Shown here piece by piece: positions 1-9,519 of a DNA stretch of 64,000 bases. The stretch is from Hygrocybe punicea (Eukaryota > Basidiomycota > Agaricomycetes > Agaricales > Hygrophoraceae), in contig OY744473.1 in the NCBI GenBank assembly GCA_963556145.1, positions 2,728,001 through 2,792,000 on the forward strand, read 5' to 3'. Each line of letters begins with the position of its first letter. The first letter of the stretch is position 1. The notes under the pieces are model-generated. The model was not told where the DNA came from, made no database searches, and worked only from the letters and a program-made list of their open reading frames with translations. Both the position numbers and the translations under genes were made by a program.

Positions 1-231
1 CTTTGATATAATAGATTACGACGGTGGGGAGCAGCATAAGGAGACTTCCATTACAGGCATACCATCCACATCAATTTGCCCAACATCAACAACGACGGCA
101 AAGCCATTGGTGTTAAAGGTGAGGAATATGACAATTGAAGGGTATTTTATCCATTCTTTAATATGTTACTGGACACCGTGTATTGTCCTAATACTGTTAC
201 AATTTGAACTACATACAAAATGTGTCCATGG

Positions 232-789
232 TCAGGCACGCATTCCTGTACCAAGGTAATCCATCAAAACTTGTCGTCTCGCCGTGATGGGAGTACCAGG
301 GGCAGGCACCACCATACCAAGCACTATGAGCACAGCATTGCAGTTGGCAGCTAAAGCCATGTTTGTCAGTTATTTTCGAAAGGCCTTGAGGGATCGATGA
401 AATTACTGGTGAGATTCATTAAGTCCTTTTTAGTAGGCGGAAATGCGTTCAAAATCTGAATTCCCTGCAGGTAGAGAAGAGGCGCATCTATGGATGCAGT
501 TGAGTTATATAGTTGCTGCAGTTGCCGATCGAGTCTGGGTCAGGAAAGTGAGCAAGCACTCAAAATACAGTATAGAATTCTTACATGTGTTGTATACCAA
601 TAACTGCATTTTGCATACCAATAACTGCATTTTGCATACCATTCACTGTGTTCGTCAATTGCTGAAGGTGTTTGACAATGAGGTTTGACTGGTCCTGGAG
701 TGTTGCAGTTGTTGTTGGATATCAACAGCAGGCAGATTCTGCAACAAGGCGACCTCTTGAGCCACCCCTTGGATATGATCATTGAGAAT
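232..789 (-). pseudogene. 3' part of a split small gene (Mug135-like)
   Basis: Read on the minus strand this stretch holds coding pieces that continue the exon at 3425-3575. The first piece (789 down to about 685) starts ILNDHIQGVAQEVALLQNL. Then comes a non-coding stretch with a 22-bp tandem duplication (about 590-640), a piece with FPPTKKDLMNL (about 430), and a last piece ending in RRQVLMDYLGTGMRA before a stop at 232. The FPxTxxxLxxL ... G ... RRxxLxxFlG pattern resembles the C-terminal region of basidiomycete Mug135-like small proteins; this is pattern memory, not an alignment. The gene is broken by the 2.6-kb Helitron copy at 790-3424. Bases 1-231 hold a possible further fragment (minus, about 60-140, FAVVVDVGQIDVDGM) that I cannot assign. 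Confidence 0.35.
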
Positions 790-1103
790 TACAAGTTCTT
801 TTAATTTATTAAAAGACTCGTTCTTTATCAGACCTGGTTCAGTGAGGGTTCGTAATTAATAAAGTTGATCTCCTATAGACAAAATTTTCTTAGGCAACAG
901 ATATGATTCTACTTCTGATCCTGGAAAATCAGATACAGTTGGGGCCATGTCTGCACAAGCTTACATAAGCATCCAAATATGGGTTACTTCAGACAAGACA
1001 AATTACTTTGCAATTATATTCAAAATATTCATACTGACTTCAATTCTTATCGGAATCAGCTGAAAATCGAACTGCTGACTAATGTAACCATTTTAGGTGA
1101 GGT

Positions 1104-1280
1104 GTGACAGTCACATGTGACCACTCTAACCATATAAGGTAATTTTTGATATTATATAGCAAATTTTTTGCTGATCACAATAGTGACAGTCACATGTGAC
1201 CAGTCTAACTATATAAGGAAATTTTACACTATATATGCTAAATTTAGAGCTGATCACAGGAGTCATAGTCACATGTGACC
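1104..1280. repeat. Iteron-like repeats with GTCACATGTGAC palindrome (copy A)
   Basis: Three units at about 1104, 1183 and 1262, spaced about 79 bp, each containing AGTCACATGTGACC with the 12-bp palindrome GTCACATGTGAC, followed by TCTAACTATATAAGG-like sequence. They begin about 314 bp from the element's 5' end. The same unit lies at the same distance in the other two copies. Confidence 0.75.
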
Positions 1281-1616
1281 ACTGTTACTATATATAGAAA
1301 TATCAGCTATATAAGCAGAAATGAGCTAAAAATAGATGATGTACTAATATTTTTACTTAAAACACAAAATTCAATGTGATATTGCTATATACATATATTA
1401 TCTTATGTGCTAATTGTATACTTCAAGCAAAATCACTTATTGATATTTGTTACAATCATACAAATAAAAATCCAATGAAAGACAAAAGACTTTGTTGCAA
1501 CATTGGCCTACTCACCAAGCACAGCTGTCTTTATGTTATCATCTGTTGTACAACATTCAATGTTATGGAGAAGTAGGGATTGAGCAAATGTAAGTCAATT
1601 GTTACCATACTGTTTA

Positions 1617-2438
1617 CAGCCGTTTGCATAAATGATGGCACTTTTTGAAATTTTTTGAATCAATAGAATAATATGGACTTGGACAAATTTTCTGTGCTCA
1701 ATCCTATATCTCATGAAATACTGCACAGATTGACACGGTTACAGAGGGAAAGTTGTACTATGTTCTAAGGGCTATCAGCTCCAGTAATTACATTTGGACT
1801 ATATTTAGTATATGATGAGTGGTGGATGAAATAAACAGGTAATGTAGTATTTTCACACCCAATATGATATTGTCAAATTGTGGCATCAAATGAGCTCCTA
1901 TGAACAAGATTGTAGGGAGAAAATTGTTCAGTTTTTCAAGGGCTAGAAGCTCATATACCGTCTTTTTCTTCATTTTTCTTCATTTTTGTCCTTTCAGCCA
2001 ATTTTACATCTTTACCATGTTCATTCATATTGGGCTTGAAATAGTATAAGACTCATAATTATTGGCTGAAAGGACAAAAATGAAGAAAAATGAAGAAAAA
2101 TACGGTATATGAGCTTCTAGCCCTTGAAAAACTGAACAATTTTCTCCCTACAATCTTGTTCATAGGAGCTCATTTGATGCCATAATTTGACAATATCAAT
2201 TTGGATGTCAAAAAACACCAGTTTACCTTCTATTTCACCCACAACTCACCATACACTAAATATTGTCCAAATGTAATTACAGGAGTAGATAGCCCTTAAG
2301 AAATGGTACAACTTTCCCTCTATAACCATCTTAATCCATGCAGTACTTCATGAGATACACAACAGAGCACTCAAAATTCTTCTAAGTCCACTTTTCTCAA
2401 TTGATGCAATTTACTGCCATATTCAATGCAAACAGCTG
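1617..2438. mobile_element. 822-bp foldback element with TA target duplication
   Basis: The arms are inverted repeats. The left starts CAGCCGTTTGCATAAATG; the right, read inward, starts CAGCTGTTTGCATTGAATATGG. The arms (about 1617-2008 and 2064-2438) are diverged but alignable along their length, with a loop of about 55 bp. TA flanks both sides (1615-1616 and 2439-2440). The sibling Helitron copies at 20.4 kb and 52.8 kb lack this insert and read ACTGTTTAGGAGACAG or ACTGTTTGGGGGGCAG across the site. TA duplication suggests mobilisation by a Tc1/mariner-type transposase. Confidence 0.8.
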
Positions 2439-3424
2439 TAAGAGGCATTTGTGTTTCGCAGTTAACCTGTTGCTCCCTTTTCTTTTATGACTGAGATGAT
2501 TGCATGGTAATGCAACACAGAAGACATGATTATAAGAGAGGATGTTGATGAAGACTCAAGACACTCTATGTAGTTTTATTTTTTCTACTTTTATGTTGCT
2601 AAGATGAGAGGTGAGCTTATTAGTTTGAGAAGTTGGTTGCCGGATATGTGTTGATTTCGCACTAGACGAATAACTTAAAGATAAATTTAGATGAATCGGT
2701 TGATGATGGACTGGTGTATTGCTGGGGTAACCAATGTTCAACTAATCTGAATGTTAGGACACTAGTTATATACATAAAGTCATGGAACAAACCAAATAGA
2801 ATGGTATAGATTCCAATATGACAAACAACTGACTAAACAGTCCAGTCTGATGATGAAGAGTAAATGACTAAGACCAACAAACAAAGACATATGATGATAA
2901 GATTACTATTTCCAACAATTAGAACAATGTGCAATATACAACATATATGTCTTATACCATATGTAACACGTGTTATGCAATTTATGTTAAAAGCAGATTA
3001 TACGGTTGATGGCAACATTAGTTGACACTCGTAAGAAAGTCATTTCTTAGAGAGACTAGTGGTGAGGTCTGATACAAACTTGTAATAATCCGATGGGGTA
3101 ACTACTACATCGGATACCAAGTATATATACTGACTACAACGATGACTAATGATGAGTAACTAGCCAATAGCATGAGTCCCTCGGAGAGGGCAGACCCAGA
3201 TACACTCCGATGAGTAAGAAAGATTACATACGAAGATAGTCCTGAGAGTAGATATCTGATAATAACCAGATAAGCACATATCCAAACGAATAACGTAGAC
3301 AATGATAAATGTACGACGTTACCAATTCCAACAATTTAATGTTATTGCTTACTTCATCATGGAAGTATGGAGAGGGAAAAAAGAACTCGTTCATGCCATG
3401 CGCAGCACTGGCCCACTAAACAAG

Positions 3425-3575
3425 TTCTGAAGTTGGGCTGCACCCCAATCACTGGCGGGGGGATGGGGACAATGTTCGGTACAGGCTGAGCAACCAGAAC
3501 TTGAGCCATATGGCTATCGTGATGGTTATCGTGATTGAAGAAAAGGTCCGAGTCAGTGCACAAACCAATTGCCAA
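3425..3575 (-). pseudogene. 5' exon of the split Mug135-like gene
   Basis: Minus-strand open frame starting at ATG 3575 (alternative ATG at 3509, MAQVLVAQPVPNIVP) and running to PPPVIGVQPNFR at the Helitron border. Joining base 3425 to base 789 continues directly into ILNDHIQGVAQEVALLQ, so the two pieces were one exon before the insertion. The encoded peptide is Pro/Val rich and followed by a coiled-coil-like Gln-rich segment. Function unknown. The promoter would lie at about 3600-3900, shared with the divergent Plavaka gene starting at 3912. Confidence 0.4.
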
Positions 3576-3911
3576 AAATGGTCAATCAATCACGGTTCTC
3601 TACAAATAGTTCGTGCATTTTTCACACAGCCTCTTGATCCTCAATTCAACCTTCAAGTGAACACTGCCACTTAGCAACTTTTTTTCCGCTCTTTCCGAGT
3701 CAGCCTAGACAGATATAATAATCTTATTAGTAGTCTGTAGTTAGAGCATGTGCCAGTGCGATAATCTGTCAGCATTTGGACGCAGTGTCATAGGATAATT
3801 ATTAAAATAGTTCAGGTTTCAACTGGCAAATTCACGTTAGTGAGTAACCTTCCAACAAAATTGATTGACACACACGGTTTTCATGGACCGTCTCTCTCTT
3901 AGGTTTGTAAG

Positions 3912-4467
3912 ATGTATCGTGGTTCACCTTTTGGCCACGTCTGCTCCTGTGGAAGGGCGTTTACTCAGCCAGGTTCCCTTAGGAACCACCAGAAGTCGTG
4001 CAAAAAAAGTAAAAAGAGATTGTCCAATGCATTGGCCAAAGCAAAAGAACTGATCGCAGTAAGAAAACGGACAGAAACCTTCACTGAATCAGATGTCAGC
4101 AATGACCATCTTGTACCAGACTCCGAGCAGGATCAAATTATCGAGGTAAATGAATAAGTCCTTGCTGGTGCGTGCAGTGCCTGCTAAACTGTGTTCTGCC
4201 TAGTATTCTGCCCCAGTGGCATCCCCCAGAAGTGAAGGTCTGCTGGATCAAATAAGGCCTGCGAAACGCTGTAGACAGCTTCCTTCCCGTTTCCGTGTGC
4301 CTGGTTTGGAAATGCATGATAAAAAACTCCAGGATGTTCTCCCCCAGCCACCTCCTGCACTCCCTCCCACAGGCTGGGAAAGTGCAGCTTCGACGTCCCA
4401 AAATGCATTGCAAATACAACCATCCGAGTCCTCCTCTTTGCCTGGTGACTCAAGTGGTAATTCCAAA
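3912..4467 (+). pseudogene. Plavaka transposase, N-terminal part (zinc finger)
   Basis: Exon 1 (3912-4145) encodes a C2H2-like finger, CSCGRAFTQPGSLRNHQKSC, followed by a basic KKRLSNALAKAKE segment. A 58-nt GT-AG intron (4146-4203) leads to exon 2, with YSAPVASPRSEGLLDQIRP, a basic RCRQLPSRFR run and a Pro-rich PPPALPPTG stretch. This N-terminus is characteristic of basidiomycete Plavaka (CACTA/EnSpm-like) transposases, where the finger is thought to bind DNA. The gene is cut at 4468 by the 16.3-kb Helitron and resumes at 20739. The point of insertion may be in a short intron (GT at about 4456, AG at about 20782 in the joined sequence), but the joined frame does not close cleanly. Start chosen as the first ATG before the finger. 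Confidence 0.7.
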
Positions 4468-4468
4468 T

Positions 4469-4501
4469 TACGAGTTCTTTTAATTTATTAAAAGACTCGT
4501 T
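4469..4501 (+). other. 5' terminus of Helitron2: hairpin and asymmetric inverted repeat
   Basis: The first 12 bp after the initial T, ACGAGTTCTTTT, pair with TTAAAAGACTCGT downstream to form a 13-bp stem with one bulge. They also match, inverted, AAAAGAACTCGT at about 20693-20704. Same structure at 790 and 51131. Confidence 0.75.
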
Positions 4502-4795
4502 CTTTATCAGACCTGGATCAGTGAGGCCTTGTAATTAATTAATTAATTAATGTTCGTGCATCGCCTATAGGGAAATTTTTTCTCTGTGAGAGATATGAAT
4601 TTACTTCTTATACTAGAAAATCAGTTAGAGTTGGGGCCATCTTTGGACATGCTTACATAAGTATCCAAATAGGGGTTGCCTCAGACAAGACATACTACTT
4701 TCCAATTATATTCAAAATATTCATATCTTCTTCAATTCTTATCGGAATGAGCTAAAAATGGAACTGCTGACTAATACAATCATTTTGGGTTGGAT

Positions 4796-4892
4796 GTGAC
4801 AGTCACATGTGACCAATCTAACCATATAAGGTAATTTCTAACATTATATACCAAATTTTATACTGATCGCAACTGTGACAGTCACATGTGAT
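4796..4892. repeat. Iteron-like repeats (16.3-kb Helitron)
   Basis: Two units, 4796-4814 and 4875-4892, both GTGACAGTCACATGTGA-like, 79 bp apart and about 327 bp from the 5' end. Equivalent to the three units in copies A and C. From 4893 to 5455 no gene was recognised; this would be the leader of the Rep-helicase gene. Confidence 0.7.
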
Positions 4893-5455
4893 CATGATTA
4901 TGTAATCATTAGTCAGATCACCATTTGAACCCAGACTTTGAACCTTATTGCACTTTTGCTTCTTGAACCTGAACCACCACCTTCCCCATTTGGTGCGTTA
5001 AGTCCGCATTTTTTGACCTTTTTGGCTCGTTTAAGCTCAGTTTTTGATATTTAGACTCCGAAAAAATGTTTTCTGGATCAGGTGATGTGCCCGGACCACT
5101 CAGGGTCCAATGCTGACATAAGCTTTCCTTTTATAGACATAAAAGTCGAAAATTCTTCGGATTTTCATGCTTTTTCTTTTCTCTGGCTCTGTTTTGTATC
5201 TTGGACCACTGGTAATGTCTTTTATGGGTGTAAATTATCATTGCTTGACATAATCTATCATTTGATAGCCAATCTCCCTGTCAACATTCAAAGTATGTGG
5301 AAATTTTCCATTTTTTCACCTTTTTAGATTGTATAAGCTCATTTCTTCACCTACAGGTTTACAGTGGATCTTTTCTGGCTCAGGTATGAATCTCTTACCA
5401 TCTATGATCAAATGTTTACATATTATATTCATATATAGCCTTAAAATGCAAATTT

Positions 5456-8400
5456 TTGTGGATTTTTTCGATTTGTACTACTTTTTTTGCTAGAATTTGT
5501 ATGGATATGTTGTTTATTCATAATCTCCAGATATATTTGACATATCCATATTGTTATCCAGCATTTATTTTCAAAAAAACCATAAACCTGTTCACAAAAA
5601 TGTTAAAAATGTCATTATTGTCACAATGTCTTATGATTTTTATCATTGCAATGTCTTGGGCACAATGTGTTGTCATTGGGATTGGCCTTGTGCCTCCTGA
5701 AAATGTCATACAAAATGTCCATGTCACACCAACTGTCTCTGTCATACCAAATGTCATGCTGTGTCCAATTACTTTGAATTTTTACAAAGAAAATCTGACA
5801 AAGTATGAAAATTCCACTTATTCACCAAGTTTAGTTCCTGTTCATCACATTGGTCTTCAGTCCACCTCTTCTTTCACATTGCAGGTCCCTGAAAAAATCA
5901 CAAGTATCCACAACAATAGTGAATTTGTTCTTTCTAGTTATCAATCAGCTCATACCTCTTTCCTATTTGAACTATATGCCAGAGTCTTCTTAAACATGTT
6001 GGATTTGCTTTCTGTGTATCATTGTACAACCAGCATTGCTAATAAGTGCATGTATATTAAGTTGAAACTTCAACAGAATCTGTTCAGAAAACATGACTTC
6101 AGAGCTTACTTGAAATATGTTACAAAACAACCTCTATTAGCCAATGGGGCAATTGTACTATTTTTCTTGGTTCTGCATCATTTTCTGGCTTGTCAAGTGT
6201 CTGCATACTATATTTGTAATAAAACTTCGAAATTATTTGACATTTTCAAGTCTGAAAATATATCCTTCAATGCCAACATTGATATTGAATGCATCGGTGG
6301 AGGCAAAGCAAATGTATTCTCACTTCATGAACTGATGCCTGCTTCAACCAATGACAATGCTAGTGTAGATGTAGCTAAATGTAAATTCCACTCTTACCTG
6401 CCAAAAAATGAAGCTCTCTCACTGGGTTCATCATCTGACAAGTTACTTGTAATTGTAAATCACCCATTTGAATTGTTGATTCCAAAGTTGACCATTGCAA
6501 ACTTGAAAGTGATTGCAGCTAGTCATAGCATTCTTGTACACTCAAAAATGAATCATGCATCAATTCAAACTGCAATTCAGACTCATGTGTGCTCCACCTG
6601 CCCAGAATTTGTATCTGTCTTTGAATGTATTGAATTTGTTGATAAAGAAGCAATGGCAATTCACAAGAAAACCTTGAACATCAGAGCAGTCAATAAATTT
6701 AAAGCACAACATCCTGACAAACATGCAAAACAAAATCTGATTGCTGTACAAAAATTTCATAATGAAAACCCTGACAAGCATGCCAAACAAAATCTAGCAG
6801 CTGTACAGAAATTTCATCTGGAAAATCCTGACAAGCATGCCAAACAAAATCTTGCAGCAGTACTAAGGTTTCAGAGTGAAAATCGTGACAAGCATGCCAA
6901 ACAACATCTAGCAGCTGTACAGCAATTTCAGACTGTAAATCCTGACAAGTATACAAAGCAAAATTTAGCAGCTGTACAGAAATTTCATCTGGAAAATCCT
7001 GACAAACATGCAAAGCAAAACCTTGCAGCTGTGCAGAAATTTCACCTGGAGAATCCTGAGAAGCATGCAGCACAAAATCATGCAGCTGTTACAAAATTCA
7101 AAGTTGATAATCATGAGAAGCATCTGGAACACACACTAAATGCAGTTAGAGAATATAACATGAATCACCCTGAGCAGCATACACAAATTAACCAGATGGC
7201 TGTTCAAACATATAGAGATAATATTCAATTCCCTCCAGAACCACCTTCAGCAAAATTGCAACACACTATTATTTCAGGATTTTGTAGTGATACCTCTCCC
7301 AATAAATTTATTGAATCTGGTTGTGCTGTCTGTGGAAGATTAACACCAGTCCTGCAATTGCAAAGTTACACAGAGTTGAATTTAAGTTGTTTGAAACAAT
7401 CTGGTGTAACTCACAAAGAGCGCTCCTCAATTGATGATCCAATCCAATCTGCAGATAGCCCTATTATAAATCAAGATCTCCTTAGCATTTGCAAAAAGTG
7501 TTACAAGTCTTTGATCAAAGGCAAACGTCCTGCTATGTCTCTGGCAAATGGTTTATGGGTGGGACAAATTTCTGATGAATTACTTAATTTGTCTTAGAAC
7601 AACTTCTTGTTGCTAGAGTGAGACACAACAGATGCATAGTTCGAGTTTCTTCAGGAATGCATAAGATGAGAGCCAATGCTATTACTTTTGCCAATCCAAC
7701 TCCAAAGATATATAACATTTTACCCCCACCAGTTGATGAGTTGGATGAAGTACTTGCATTCATTTATACTGGACCATGCAAACCTATCAAGTCTGATTTT
7801 GAGCGTACACCACTGCTTGTTAGAAGAAATAAAGTTGCAACTGCATTGAATTGGCTGAAACTAAATCATTGTGACTATTTTGACTTGGAGATTTCAGCAG
7901 AGAACTTGAAGCAATATCCTGAGAATGACATACCAGTGGTGGTGGAGTACAGACAATCATTCATTAACAAAAACCCAGAAGCCACTGCTGTTAATGACAT
8001 GGAAGAGGAAGAAGGAACTGAGACTGGGATGTGTCCATTTGTAGTTCATGGTCTGACTGGTGAAGAGTACTCTACCAAAAGTATCAAAGCCATAAAAGCC
8101 ATTGCCTTAAAACATCTGATGGATAATAACAAGATTTTGGCAATTGGACATGAGAGTGATCCACAATCCATCTATAATAATCCTCAGTGGTTCCCTCAAA
8201 TGATGCCATGGTTGTTTCCCTATGGACTTGGTGGAATTGGTAACTCACTGATTCAAGGCAAGATTTCTGAAATCAAACACAAGAGACACTTGTTAATGTA
8301 CTATGACAAGAGGTTTCAGAAAGATCCACACTTCCCTTTGATTGCATTCAACCATGAGCAAATAAAAGAGTCTACAACAGCTGGCTATTTATTAGCTGAA

Positions 8401-9451
8401 AAAGCAAAATTTGAACACATTTCACAAAGATTGATGGATGTTGATCTTGGAGTTTTGAATAACATTGCTAGAAAAATGGAAGATGGTGAACATGTCACTC
8501 CAGACACAGATGAAGAGAAACTTTGTTTCCAATTAATTAAAGATATTGATCATGTAGGCAGTCATGTCAAAGGATCACTCACAAGCAAGAAATACATGAG
8601 AAATGAAGTCTGGTCTCTGATGTCCTTTGTGGGGGCACCTTCCTGGTTCATTACATTTTCACCTGCAGATAACATGCACCCACTCTCCTTATATTATGCT
8701 GATATAAAAGAAACATTCACACCTGAGCTTAGAGGGTATGATGAGTGATACAGACTTATTGCAGAAAATCCAGTGGCTGGTGCTAGATTCTTTCACTTTA
8801 TGGTAGAACTATTTATCAAACATGTCCTGGGAGTTGGTTCAAAACATTCTGGCTTTTATGGTGACACCAAGGCATACTATGGTACAGTGGAGCAACAAGG
8901 ACATCTCACTCTTCACATGCACATGCTACTATGGCTCAAAGGATGTTTGTCACCTCAGGAAATCAGAGATAGAATAATGGATCCAAATTCAGATTTCCAA
9001 CAAGCCTTTGTTCAGTATCTGGAAAGTGTGCACATTGGTGAATTCATGACTGGAACTATGGATGAAGTCAAAGCTAAGGTAAACCAGAAATCTGAACATG
9101 ACGACTATAAGGATCCCACTCAGACTCTGCCTGAAGCACCCCCACTTATGTGTACAATTATACATGATGTGAACAGTGAACTCAACTGCAATGATTGCAA
9201 ACAGGTGAATTCATGGTGGGACAAATTTGCAAACACTGTTGATCATTTGATTTTACGCTCCAATGTTCATAATTGTGGCAGAAATAGTTCTAACAATGAG
9301 AAAGTCCAGAGAAAAGACAGACCCAGTTGCATGAACAAACATGGTAAATGCAAAGCTAGATTTCCCAGACCTTTGTTTGAATCAACACAAGTAGACCCAA
9401 AAACAGGTGCATTGAATGTCAAAAAGGGTGAAGCTTGGATTAATACATTAA
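5456..9451 (+). pseudogene. Helitron Rep-helicase, N-terminal half (DUF6570, HUH)
   Basis: Three adjoining frames make one decayed gene. 5456-7597: N-terminal region, nine 19-aa repeats, then a DUF6570-like region with CAVCG, CKKCYKSLIKGKRPAMSL and ANGLWVG. A small deletion at about 7594 shifts the frame. 7618-8748 continues with RHNRCIVRVSSGMHKM and LDEVLAFIYTGP, ending at an in-frame TGA (8746-8748). 8773-9451 is the Helitron_like_N nuclease domain with the HUH motif LTLHMHMLLWLKG. At 9451 the gene is cut by the inverted Helitron, just after KKGEAWIN. The Y2 region expected next (AYITDYITK in the nested copy) is absent. The true start is uncertain; a later ATG near 5600-5610 is equally possible. 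Confidence 0.8.
6705..7217 (+). repeat. Nine 57-bp coding repeats (19-aa, DKHAKQNLAAVQKFH)
   Basis: Tandem 57-bp units encoding ENPDKHAKQNLAAVQKFHL and variants. The central copies are nearly identical; the last two (NHPEQHTQINQMAVQTYRD type) are diverged. The units lie between the N-terminal region and the DUF6570-like region. The nested Helitron has only a short non-repeated linker here, so the array expanded in one lineage. Confidence 0.85.
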
Positions 9452-9510
9452 CTAGTGGGGTGTGGGCCATTGCTTTGCATGGCATGTTACTTGTCCCTTT
9501 TTCGCAATAA
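9452..9510 (-). other. 3' terminal hairpin of the nested Helitron
   Basis: On the minus strand: GAAAAAGGGACAAGT, then a GCCATGC/GCAATGGC stem with AAA loop, then 11 nt, then CTAG and T. The layout matches the host element's 3' end (AAAAAAGAACTCGT, GCCATGC...TGGCCCAC), so the two families are related. Confidence 0.75.
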
Positions 9511-9519
9511 AAACAAATA

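Larger units (their letters stand above)
790..3424 (+). mobile_element. Non-autonomous Helitron2-like element, copy A
   Basis: Same family as the 16.3-kb element at 4469-20738 and the copy at 51131-53165. All three begin TACRAGTTCTTTTAAT and end CACTAAACAAG or a close variant, with T on both outer sides. The 5' end forms a 13-bp hairpin ending GACTCGT. The last about 50 bp hold AAAAGAACTCGT, the inverted partner of the 5' start, then a GCCA...TGGC hairpin. No helicase or Rep frame is present. Inside are three iteron-like repeats (1104-1280) and an 822-bp foldback insertion (1617-2438). The element splits a minus-strand coding exon that becomes continuous when it is removed. Mobilisation in trans by the related autonomous copy is inferred. 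Confidence 0.8.

Noticed and set aside
787..3424. LTR retrotransposon reading of the repeated ends
   Set aside because: The repeats at 790, 4469 and 51131 are 5' ends of separate elements, the 3' ends differ from the 5' ends, and no gag, pol or primer-binding site is present.
5456..5700. Signal peptide or membrane segments at the start of the Helitron frame
   Set aside because: The hydrophobic, Phe/Ile-rich start is AT-rich leader translated in an open frame; a Helitron protein should be nuclear, and the true start is probably later.
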